From: JAPLIS01 sp963719415
GTDB taxonomy: Bacteria > Babelota > Babeliae > Babelales > Vermiphilaceae
NCBI GenBank assembly: GCA_963719415.1
Contig: OY970383.1
Location: 1,351,692 to 1,415,691, forward strand
Direction: 5' to 3'
DNA length: 64,000 nt
Shown here: in pieces, positions 41,988-49,165 of the stretch
Layout: the number at the start of each line of letters is the position of its first letter
Position numbering within the stretch: the first letter of the stretch is position 1
The notes under the pieces: generated by a model
What the model was told of the DNA's origin: nothing
Databases searched by the model: none
The model's input: only the letters and a program-made list of their open reading frames with translations
Program-made: the position numbers and the translations under genes

Positions 41988-43445
41988 TTAATCTTCAATA
42001 GCTCCCAGAGCTACTCCCTGGGTAAAGGTTGCATGTTTTTGCATTGCACGATCAACAACTGTATTGACTAGTCCTATAGTTATCACCGCAGGATTAAGAA
42101 TATCAGTATCAGTTTTGATAGTATTAATGATACCCTCTAAGTCACCATAGGAGAGCCCTTTAGTTTTCTCTGCAATTAAGCTGATTATGCTCTCAGTTAA
42201 AATTTTGTGTGCAGAATCAACAAGAGACTTTTCATTCTGCTTTCTATCCATCAATATTTTATCTTTGTATAATTTCAATGTATTCGCTCGTTGAACTTTT
42301 GATGGAAGCGGCATTTCAATTAAATCGTCGATACGTCGATACATAGCAGAATCTAAAGCATTGTGGTGATTTGTTGCAAATACAAGCATAAATTGTGAGC
42401 TACGTTCACCAGTGTAATTTAAGAAGTTATTTAATAGTTGATATGCTTTGTTTTGAGGATCCATATTTTCTCGTTTTGATAAAAACGTTTCAGCTTCATC
42501 GATGAAAATCATTAAACCCTTACTTTTCTTGGCCCATGCGAACAATTTATCAAGTTCTTGAATGCCATCTCCATCTTTAAACTTGGAGAATGAAGAACCG
42601 CTCATCATCGCAAATTCAAGGCCCGAAAGTTTTGCAAGTTCTTTGGCAAACATAGTTTTACCTGTTCCAGGAGGACCATACAACATTATGTTTCTATATT
42701 TAACATTGGTATAGCCGGCTTTAATTTTTTGGTTAATTATTCGTGTTGTTTTTACAATGTTTGCACATCGTGTTTTTAAAGCTGCGCTAAACTCCATTGT
42801 TTTTTTCATTGTTTCTTGTTCTGCAGATTTGAAGATTGATAGAGTTTTTTGAACGATGCTTTTTTTTGATGATTCAATGATCAATGTTGGCAAATAAAAA
42901 TTACTTATCATATGAGGAATTGCATATTTTAATACAAAGTAACATCCACAAGCGGTTACGATTATACCACAACCAAAAAAAAGATTTTTATGTAAAAGTT
43001 TATTTATAATTTTTGCGTTAAAAGTATTAGCTGCAGTTCCGATACTTTGAGCTAATTTTCCATCATTAACAAAGGCTTTTTGCATATCTTCAGCTATTTG
43101 GTCTGTCGCTTCATTTAATCCAGCGCCAAAATCAGCTGCTGTTTCGCGTAACTCGCCTCTAACTTTTTTTCCTAATGCCTGAAGAGGACTCATAAACGCT
43201 TCGGCTATATTTTCCTTATTTTCTACAACGGCTTTAGCAATATGTCTTATCGGATCTGAGTCTTTAAGTTCTTTCCTAACAGCTCCAATGCCACCTTTCA
43301 CGAAAGCTGCGGCCGCTTTTTCGGTCAACTTTTCGGCTTTCTTCTCGTCTTTTGCGGTAAATTCTGGTATAAGCCAGTTACTATATACCTGTTTTGTAGA
43401 AAATATCGCACAAAATAGTAACGATAGAGTGACTATTTTTTTCAT
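41988..43445 (-). CDS. Membrane AAA ATPase resembling mitochondrial ATAD3
   Basis: The 485-residue protein has a signal peptide (residues 1-22, ending KQVYS), a helical region rich in Ala/Glu/Lys, a membrane segment at about 155-178 (FFGCGIIVTACGCYFVLKYA) and one AAA module. Walker A GPPGTGKT is at 257-264 in YRNIMLYGPPGTGKTMFAKE, Walker B IFIDEAE at 313-319, and MYRR at 369-372 fits the arginine-finger region. Order and wording match ATAD3 (YRN-ILxYGPPGTGKTxFAK, FIDEAExFLxKR). Location outside or across the inner membrane is inferred; an exported AAA ATPase would lack an obvious ATP supply unless it works in a host compartment. Confidence 0.8.
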   Translation of the reverse strand: MKKIVTLSLLFCAIFSTKQVYSNWLIPEFTAKDEKKAEKLTEKAAAAFVKGGIGAVRKELKDSDPIRHIAKAVVENKENIAEAFMSPLQALGKKVRGELRETAADFGAGLNEATDQIAEDMQKAFVNDGKLAQSIGTAANTFNAKIINKLLHKNLFFGCGIIVTACGCYFVLKYAIPHMISNFYLPTLIIESSKKSIVQKTLSIFKSAEQETMKKTMEFSAALKTRCANIVKTTRIINQKIKAGYTNVKYRNIMLYGPPGTGKTMFAKELAKLSGLEFAMMSGSSFSKFKDGDGIQELDKLFAWAKKSKGLMIFIDEAETFLSKRENMDPQNKAYQLLNNFLNYTGERSSQFMLVFATNHHNALDSAMYRRIDDLIEMPLPSKVQRANTLKLYKDKILMDRKQNEKSLVDSAHKILTESIISLIAEKTKGLSYGDLEGIINTIKTDTDILNPAVITIGLVNTVVDRAMQKHATFTQGVALGAIED

Positions 43446-43504
43446 ACTTTATTTCCTCTATTTCTATTGTTTAGCTCTATTATTTTCTTATTTGCTCAAT
43501 TAAC

Positions 43505-43533
43505 AGTATAGAGCAATATAAAAAAAGCGTCAA
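43505..43533 (-). promoter_or_regulatory. Promoter of the ATAD3-like gene
   Basis: On the minus strand TTGACG (43528-43533), 17 bp, TATACT (43505-43510). The remaining gap to yebC (43534-43843) shows AT-rich sequence with no gene or repeat that I can support. Confidence 0.7.
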
Positions 43534-43843
43534 ATAGAAATAATCACCAAAAAAGCTCTGCATTAGGCTTATTTTTTATGATTCTATTTTTATGGCGCTT
43601 TAAAAAAAAGGGGGAGAGGGGATAAGTAACCTATTTTTTTCGCTATTTTATTCTTTTTGGGCCGAATACAGACAATTTTCATAGATAACAGGTTTTTAGA
43701 ATGTGTATGTGCTGGATTTGGCCTGTCTTAGGTATCGTATTGGTCAGATGCTGCAGGATATCGACAGATAAGTAAGATAGCGGTATTCTTATCTACAAGT
43801 ATTATTTGAATATAACTACGTCTGTTAAGGGAGATATAATCCA

Positions 43844-44557
43844 ATGTCAGGACATAATAAGTGGTCCCAAATTAAACATAAAAAAGCAAAAGAAGATGCA
43901 AAAAGAGGGGCCGCCTTTACCAAAGTAATAAAAGAGATAACAGAAGCAGCTCGTGAAGGTGGCGGAGACCAAGATGGTAATGCACGCTTGAGATCTTTGT
44001 TGGAAAAAGCTCGTCTGATTAATATGCCGGCAGAAAATATAACACGAGCAATTAAGCGAGGAACAGGAGAGTTGCCTGGTGTTAGTTATAGCGCATTGAC
44101 CTATGAAGGATATGGCCCTAACGGAATGGCAGTGATAATAGAAACACTTTCAGATAACAAAAATAGAACCGTAGCTGAGTTACGTCATTTCTTTTCTACG
44201 AAGGGTTGCGCACTTTCTGCAACCGGATCGGTGATCTGGATGTTTGAAAAAATGGGTGTTGTGCAGGGAGCAGGCGCCGTTACTGAAGATCAATTGCTAG
44301 AGATTCTGTTGGATTATTCTGTTCATGATATTAAAGTTGAAGATAATCAATTTTCTGTTTTTTGTGATCCTAAAGAGGTTGAGCAAGTTCGTTCAGTGCT
44401 CAAAAAAGAGGGATTAACAATAGAAGATGCTGAATTTGAATGGGTGCCGAAAGTGACGGTGCCGCTGGGTGGTGAACAAGCGGATACTGCTATTTCTTTC
44501 TTATCAGAATTGCAGGATCTTGAAGATGTTCAACATGTCTACGCTAATCTAGCATAA
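43844..44557 (+). CDS. yebC: YebC/PmpR family regulator
   Basis: 237 residues of normal length, opening with the family signature MSGHNKWSQIKHKKAKEDAK, then RAIKRGTGE, YEGYGPNGMAVIIETLSDNK and VIWMFEKMGVV. The family binds DNA as a regulator, and members help ribosomes through proline-rich stretches. Often beside ruvABC, here it is instead followed 39 bp later by yicC. GGGAGATATAATCC precedes the ATG. Confidence 0.95.
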   Translation: MSGHNKWSQIKHKKAKEDAKRGAAFTKVIKEITEAAREGGGDQDGNARLRSLLEKARLINMPAENITRAIKRGTGELPGVSYSALTYEGYGPNGMAVIIETLSDNKNRTVAELRHFFSTKGCALSATGSVIWMFEKMGVVQGAGAVTEDQLLEILLDYSVHDIKVEDNQFSVFCDPKEVEQVRSVLKKEGLTIEDAEFEWVPKVTVPLGGEQADTAISFLSELQDLEDVQHVYANLA

Positions 44558-44596
44558 TTAACTATGAGCATAATTCATTATTTGAAAGAGTAATCT

Positions 44597-45520
44597 ATGA
44601 TACAGAGCATGACTGGATTTGCATCCAAAACAGTTATTCTGGCAACGGGCGACAATAGTAGTAATAATGGTAGTAATGTATCTAATTCTTCATCTATTAC
44701 TATAAGTTTAAAATCTGTTAACGCTCGTTTTTTTGAGATTAATTTTCGTATTCCTTATCAGTTATCAAATTGGGAAACGGAATTAGATAAGCTATTAAAG
44801 AAAAAATTATACAGAGGAAGTGTTCAGGTACATATTCATGTAGCAGATCCGACTATTTTTAAGGATGAAGTACGGCCTATGCTTCAGGTTATTCATGGAT
44901 ATAGAGAGGCTATGAAAACTATTGTAGCCGAATGTGGTCTTGGTAAAGAAGAAGTACGCCTTGATCATCTATTGCAGATGCCTAATATTTTTATTGCTGA
45001 AGATCGTTTTATAGATGCTCGTTTTAAGGCTGATTTTTTCGAGCAGTTTGTATCGGTTATTGATAAAATGGTAGAAGCCAGAGAACAGGAAGGGGCAGCG
45101 TTGCTTATTGATATGCAGCAGCGTATAGCAGTTATGACTGAAGAAATGAGTCATGTTGAAGCGTTAGCGACAGGGTTAATAGAGAGGCAAAAAGCTAAAG
45201 TTGTGTCGGCTATGCAAGAGTTTGAGGGTCAAGAAAACGCACTCGCAGATACGCGTAAAAATGCCCTGTTTGCCTATCTTGATAAAATAGATATCCATGA
45301 AGAGATTGTTCGCTTTAAGAGTCACATAGAAAGTCTTACGAAGCAGTTTGGAGCTGTTGGTGTAGAAAAAGGTAAAAAATTAGATTTTACGCTGCAAGAA
45401 CTTGGTAGGGAAATAAATACAATTACGGCAAAATGTTCTGATGCAGAAATGAGTCTTCATGCGATTAATATTAAAGTGAATATTGAAAAAGTGAGAGAGC
45501 AGGTGCAAAATATCGTATAA
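44597..45520 (+). CDS. yicC: YicC/YloC family endoribonuclease
   Basis: The 307-residue protein starts MIQSMTGFASK and ends INIKVNIEKVREQVQNIV, both family hallmarks, with LKSVNARFFEINFRIP and FTLQELGREINTITAKC between. YicC-type proteins are ribonucleases acting on small RNAs and transcripts. A Ser/Asn-rich insert (GDNSSNNGSNVSNSSS) at about residues 18-33 is unusual. It follows yebC closely and is probably co-transcribed. Confidence 0.92.
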   Translation: MIQSMTGFASKTVILATGDNSSNNGSNVSNSSSITISLKSVNARFFEINFRIPYQLSNWETELDKLLKKKLYRGSVQVHIHVADPTIFKDEVRPMLQVIHGYREAMKTIVAECGLGKEEVRLDHLLQMPNIFIAEDRFIDARFKADFFEQFVSVIDKMVEAREQEGAALLIDMQQRIAVMTEEMSHVEALATGLIERQKAKVVSAMQEFEGQENALADTRKNALFAYLDKIDIHEEIVRFKSHIESLTKQFGAVGVEKGKKLDFTLQELGREINTITAKCSDAEMSLHAINIKVNIEKVREQVQNIV

Positions 45521-45570
45521 GCTTAAGATATAGGTTAACTTTTTTTAAGCAGAATAATTTTTTGACACCA

Positions 45571-46473
45571 TTAAATTTTTAGTGGGCTTTTGTTTGTAAC
45601 TTTTTTTGTTTTGGTGTTTGTTTTTTTGGAAGGTCTAGGTAGCACTAGACCTTCTCTGATGAGGATATCACTGATTTTTTGCTGGTATTTCTTGTGTTCT
45701 ATCAATTTGCACAAAAGAATATCGGCAGCTCTGGGACATGTTAGGGCTTTTTGAGCTTCTCGATGTTGGCGAGCTTTTTTAGATTTATTTTTTTTTCTTT
45801 TTTTCGCATCTTGAGTTTTTTCGAAATCAAAGATACTGTTTTCTATTCCTTCGAAGTTTCCACGCTTGAACTTAGCTGTTGTTGAAAATCTTAAAAATTT
45901 GTTTTGTTTTTTTTCTGTTTTGGGTGCATTCGTGTCTTTCAGGATTCCCTTAAGGGGTGAACGTGGGTGGTCTTTGGCTATAGGAGTTGTAATGGAGACT
46001 GCGTTTTTTTGATCTAAAGTTATTGGCTTTTTGTTTCTTTTTTCGGCTTTTTTTTGGAGGGGAGTTTTTTTTTCTGGCACATTTGGGATTTTTTGTTTTA
46101 GAGGTAGGTCTTTTTGGGTTTTCTTTTTCTCTTCTTTCACTTGTTCAAGTACATTTTCTTGAAGTAAGATTTTTTCGAGCAGGGTTTTTCGTATGATATC
46201 TGGTACCACTTTATTTTGCCTATAGATTTGGGTTGCCAGACTATTTGTTTGGGCTTTTTGGGCATCGGCTTGGCGTTTTAAGTCCAGGAGAGCAAGGGCG
46301 GTCTGAGTTTGGGTTGAGAGAGCAGGGTTTTTTGTGGCGCAAAAATTCATAAAATAGGTATTTTTGATACCAAAACTAGCTTTGCTACTAAAATCCATTT
46401 TATGAGTAAAATCTATAGCAGGTAAGTTTAAGATAAGAGAAAAGCCTATCAGACTAATTAAATATAATTTCAT
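45571..46473 (-). CDS. Secreted lysine-rich protein
   Basis: This product of 300 residues has a signal peptide (YLISLIGFSLILNLPAIDF). The mature part is very basic and looks mostly unstructured, with a Gln/Ala helix near 55-85 and KKRKKNKSKKARQHREAQK at about 226-244. Residues 172-179 read SPLKGILK, which fits the GILK type of PP1-docking motif, and KFLRF follows at 192-196; the second lacks the usual Val/Ile, so this is weak. The TATATAACC region upstream and a GGTTATATG start are AT-rich. No family is recognised. Confidence 0.65.
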   Translation of the reverse strand: MKLYLISLIGFSLILNLPAIDFTHKMDFSSKASFGIKNTYFMNFCATKNPALSTQTQTALALLDLKRQADAQKAQTNSLATQIYRQNKVVPDIIRKTLLEKILLQENVLEQVKEEKKKTQKDLPLKQKIPNVPEKKTPLQKKAEKRNKKPITLDQKNAVSITTPIAKDHPRSPLKGILKDTNAPKTEKKQNKFLRFSTTAKFKRGNFEGIENSIFDFEKTQDAKKRKKNKSKKARQHREAQKALTCPRAADILLCKLIEHKKYQQKISDILIREGLVLPRPSKKTNTKTKKVTNKSPLKI

Positions 46474-46701
46474 ATAACCTTTTTTTAATTTTTATGTATG
46501 AGCAGAGATAAACGAAGAAATGCACAAAAGAGCATATTCTACTATTTATGATAATAGAAAACAGAGCAGAATACAAATGGGAAATATTGTTTTTTTCTAA
46601 AATAGCTCTTTTGGCGGGGCTTATTGTATAAATATGTCTTATGTGATCATGCCAAGACCTCACCAAGAATAGTAAATTATAATTTTTCTAGCTCGAGTGT
46701 G

Positions 46702-46725
46702 TATAAACAGAATATTCTGTTTATA
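46702..46725. promoter_or_regulatory. Perfect 24-bp palindrome
   Basis: TATAAACAGAAT is followed directly by ATTCTGTTTATA. It lies 62 bp before the 46787 start and includes a TATAAA-like -10 sequence on both strands. A dimeric regulator site or a divergent promoter is plausible. Confidence 0.7.
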
Positions 46726-46786
46726 TAAAGTATTCGTACTAAAAGATATTGGCAGTAAAAGAAAACTATTAATAGCGGGATTATAT

Positions 46787-47086
46787 ATGAAAAAATATAG
46801 GTTCTTACTGGTACTATTGATACGAGCATGCGTAGGATTATCAAGTTTTTCTTTATCAGCCGATTATTTTTTTGTACCAACAGTTTCTTCTTATCCGGCT
46901 ATCATATATCGTGATCCATATGGCGTTCGCTTCGGAGATAGTTCTGGTGAAGGAGTTCTTTACATGATATGTAAAACAATTATTGATAAAATTGATCATA
47001 AAAAATTTTGTTGTACCCTTCTTGGCATGATTGTAGCGGTTTGGGCGCATAGCATATGGCCAGATCCACCTGAGTATGGAAAATAA
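46787..47086 (+). CDS. Small secreted protein
   Basis: ATG 46787 follows AGCGGGA; 99 residues. Leader KKYRFLLVLLIRACVGLSSF ending SLSA|DYF. The mature part has a tyrosine/proline-rich start (VPTVSSYPAIIYRDPYG) and a C-terminal hydrophobic helix (FCCTLLGMIVAVWAHSIW). The 47841 product has a similar design: leader, aromatic/proline segment, one hydrophobic helix. No family is recognised. Confidence 0.6.
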   Translation: MKKYRFLLVLLIRACVGLSSFSLSADYFFVPTVSSYPAIIYRDPYGVRFGDSSGEGVLYMICKTIIDKIDHKKFCCTLLGMIVAVWAHSIWPDPPEYGK

Positions 47087-47114
47087 TAGTGAATATGGTT
47101 GCGAGATAATTTTT

Positions 47115-47276
47115 TATAGATAGGGGGGCAAAGCGCTGATAAATAACCCCGATCTGTATTGCCCCCGCAGGGGACAATACGCGTAAACTTATGAACAGCA
47201 GCACGTTTAAAAAAAGCGGGGCCCCCGACGCAAGATGGGTATAAAATTCGAAAATTTTTGATACGCTCTGCTCTAT
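47115..47276 (-). repeat. Element B variant with element A core, inverted
   Basis: On the minus strand it starts ATAGAGCAGAGCGTAT, contains ATACCCATCTTGCGTCGGGG (A core), TTTAAACGTGCTG, the hairpin GTCCCCTGCGGGGGC and GGGGTTATTTATCAGCGCTT, and ends CTATCTATA. Confidence 0.7.
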
Positions 47277-47312
47277 CGCGTAAAAAAAATAATTATATAC
47301 GTAGGTTTTACC

Positions 47313-47675
47313 ATGAGAAATATACGCATAATTGGTTGTTTTTTAGCATTATCAGTCTCTTTAATTTCTTTTTCAAGTAATAGAGGTGAGCGTGAAGTAG
47401 TCAGTCATAAAAAAAATGTACACTCGCTATTCCCGGGAGTTAAAGCTGTTATAGCCGCAATTGGAGCAGTTCCGGCGGCCTATGTTGCTCGTTGCGTGGC
47501 TGATTTTTGTTCTATGCGTTATTTTGATAGTATTACGCAATTGGAAAATGATGATTGTTCGCATTCAGCTTCTCTTAAGCACGTGATAGGCACGTATTTA
47601 ATCGCTTGTTTTACCGGACTTCCTATTTTTGCAACCTATTTGGCTGGGGTATATGCGCTTGCAGAATCTTATTAA
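47313..47675 (+). CDS. Small membrane or secreted protein
   Basis: A 120-residue frame with a leader (RIIGCFLALSVSLISFSS), then two more hydrophobic stretches (VKAVIAAIGAVPAAYVARCV and YLIACFTGLPIFATYLAGVY). Four to five cysteines are present. The ribosome site is weak (GTAGG). It starts 36 bp after element B. No family is recognised; a small inner-membrane protein is the simplest reading. Confidence 0.55.
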   Translation: MRNIRIIGCFLALSVSLISFSSNRGEREVVSHKKNVHSLFPGVKAVIAAIGAVPAAYVARCVADFCSMRYFDSITQLENDDCSHSASLKHVIGTYLIACFTGLPIFATYLAGVYALAESY

Positions 47676-47743
47676 TTCTATTTAATCCTATGCTTAGAGG
47701 CGGCTATCGCTTTTTCTGAAGCGATTTACGCGTGCTGTCTAAA

Positions 47744-47771
47744 TTGACAATTTGCGTATTTGTGATATATT
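47744..47771 (+). promoter_or_regulatory. Sigma70-type promoter
   Basis: TTGACA at 47744-47749, 16 bp, TATATT at 47766-47771, before the 47841 gene. Confidence 0.7.
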
Positions 47772-47840
47772 TATAAATAAAAATGGACGTAATGAATATC
47801 TGTTTTTGTATATACTATAATAATATATGGAGGTTGTTTC

Positions 47841-48140
47841 ATGAGAAAACATATACTTGCTTTATCACTTTTATTCGCTTTGATAGGATCTACAGCTTCA
47901 GCTTATCCTGCCCATGTCACTACGACGACAACTACTTATCACCGACCATATTATTGGCCTTGGAATCCTTATCCGGCTCCAGATACGGTGATATACAAAG
48001 ATGATAGCTTGTCTAATCTTTTGATTTATCTAGCTCAAAAAGCGTCTTTCAAGGGAGTTACCACGTGTCTTTTTGGTGCTGCAGCAAGTTGTGCATATTA
48101 TGTCGTATACACTTTGGTGGAAAACATGGAAACTGCTTAA
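47841..48140 (+). CDS. Small secreted protein with aromatic/proline segment
   Basis: 99 residues behind TGGAGG. Signal peptide LALSLLFALIGSTASA|YPA with a clean A-S-A site. Next comes a threonine run and RPYYWPWNPYPAP, then an amphipathic helix and a C-terminal hydrophobic stretch (CLFGAAASCAYYVVYTL). Layout is like the 46787 product. A strong terminator follows at 48168. No family is recognised. Confidence 0.65.
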   Translation: MRKHILALSLLFALIGSTASAYPAHVTTTTTTYHRPYYWPWNPYPAPDTVIYKDDSLSNLLIYLAQKASFKGVTTCLFGAAASCAYYVVYTLVENMETA

Positions 48141-48167
48141 TTTTAGCATGAGTATTGTTTGCTTACT

Positions 48168-48206
48168 TAGCCTAAGCCCCCTTTGGGGAGCTTAGGCTAT
48201 ACTATT
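48168..48206 (+). terminator. Rho-independent terminator
   Basis: TAGCCTAAGC (48168-48177) pairs with GCTTAGGCTA (48190-48199), extended by CCCC/GGGG with one bulged A; a T run follows. Confidence 0.9.
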
Positions 48207-48286
48207 TTTTAAAAGAGAACTGGCTTTAGACATGGGGACTTATAGGTGCTCATTTTTTTTTAATAATTTTTTATTAGGGAATTCGC

Positions 48287-48419
48287 GTGAAATTTCGCTT
48301 GATTCTATTGTTTTGGTCATTTGTTTAAAGAAATAAGAGAGGCTGAAAGACGTGCGCGCGAAAGCGAAAGAGAATATGTAGCTTTAGCGGCACTGGTAAG
48401 GTTTGGATTTCGACAATAG
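48287..48419 (+). pseudogene. Decayed paralog of the 48614 gene
   Basis: GTG 48287, with AGGGA upstream, gives a leader VKFRLILLFWSFV and then a stop. In the next frame from 48327 the sequence reads KEIREAERRARESEREYVAL and ends LVRFGFRQ, TAG 48419. This has the leader-plus-Arg/Glu-helix design of the 48614 product, with most of the middle gone. Confidence 0.55.
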
Positions 48420-48509
48420 AAAAAGCGGAGATAAATATATTGTAATTTCTCGCTATAGTTTTTTGTGTTATAATTTCTCGATTTTTTAAGCTTGTTTGGT
48501 ATACTTTTT

Positions 48510-48571
48510 AATGCAACTTCTTTTGTGGCTACTTTTGGTAAAAAGAGCTAGTCATAACGAGAAGTTGCATT
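48510..48571 (+). other. Inverted repeat, possible small RNA or regulatory hairpin
   Basis: AATGCAACTTCT at 48510-48521 and AGAAGTTGCATT at 48560-48571 are perfect 12-bp arms with a 38-base loop, followed by TTATTATACTATTTTT. A TATAAT box occurs about 40 bp upstream. A short RNA ending here, or a leader structure of the 48614 gene, would fit; neither is shown. Confidence 0.4.
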
Positions 48572-48613
48572 TTATTATACTATTTTTATGTATTGTTTTG
48601 GCGAGAGGATTTT

Positions 48614-49066
48614 ATGATTTTATATTTAATAGTGCTATTTTGTCTTGTTAGTTTTTCTCAGGGTGATTGTAGTTTGCCCGAAGAGCAAGCGCGTGAACAT
48701 AAAAGCGAAGGCGTGAGAGAAGAAATAGTGAGAGTAGCAAGAGGCAGGCAAAGAGAAATAGGGGAAGAAAGAGGGGGTATAGAAGAAGTAAGGCGAAGAA
48801 GTGAGGCAAGAAGAGCAGAATATGAAAGGCAAGAAGCAGAATTTGCGTTGAGAAGGGCAGAGATTGCTAGGCAAGAAGCAGAAATTGCGCTAGAAGAAGA
48901 AAGGGTTGAGAGAGATAGAGCAAGAATGGTGTCAGCAAGAGAAGCGCTTGAAGTAGAGATTGGAAGAGAAGCAGTAGAAAGATTGCTTGAAGCGTTTGGT
49001 AGAGGAGAAAATGTTGAAGCAATTATCGCAGAGTCAATAGGGAATGGAGCAAGAGCGAGAAGATAG
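48614..49066 (+). CDS. Secreted Arg/Glu-rich coiled-coil protein
   Basis: ATG 48614 behind GAGAGGATTTT gives 150 residues. Leader ILYLIVLFCLVSFSQG|DCS. The remainder is a nearly unbroken charged helix with the repeats EYERQEAEFALRRAEIARQE and AEIALEEERVERDRARM. The style matches the helical part of the UIM/PPxY protein (RQREVALEYATRQREIA), without the motifs. No promoter box of the family type. The function is unknown. Confidence 0.65.
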   Translation: MILYLIVLFCLVSFSQGDCSLPEEQAREHKSEGVREEIVRVARGRQREIGEERGGIEEVRRRSEARRAEYERQEAEFALRRAEIARQEAEIALEEERVERDRARMVSAREALEVEIGREAVERLLEAFGRGENVEAIIAESIGNGARARR

Positions 49067-49165
49067 TACGTTATATCGTAAGCATATACTCTCGTATCGC
49101 TATCATACCTGTTATCATTTTTATCAAGTAAGTTAATAAACAGCTTCTAATAACACATAAAAACC

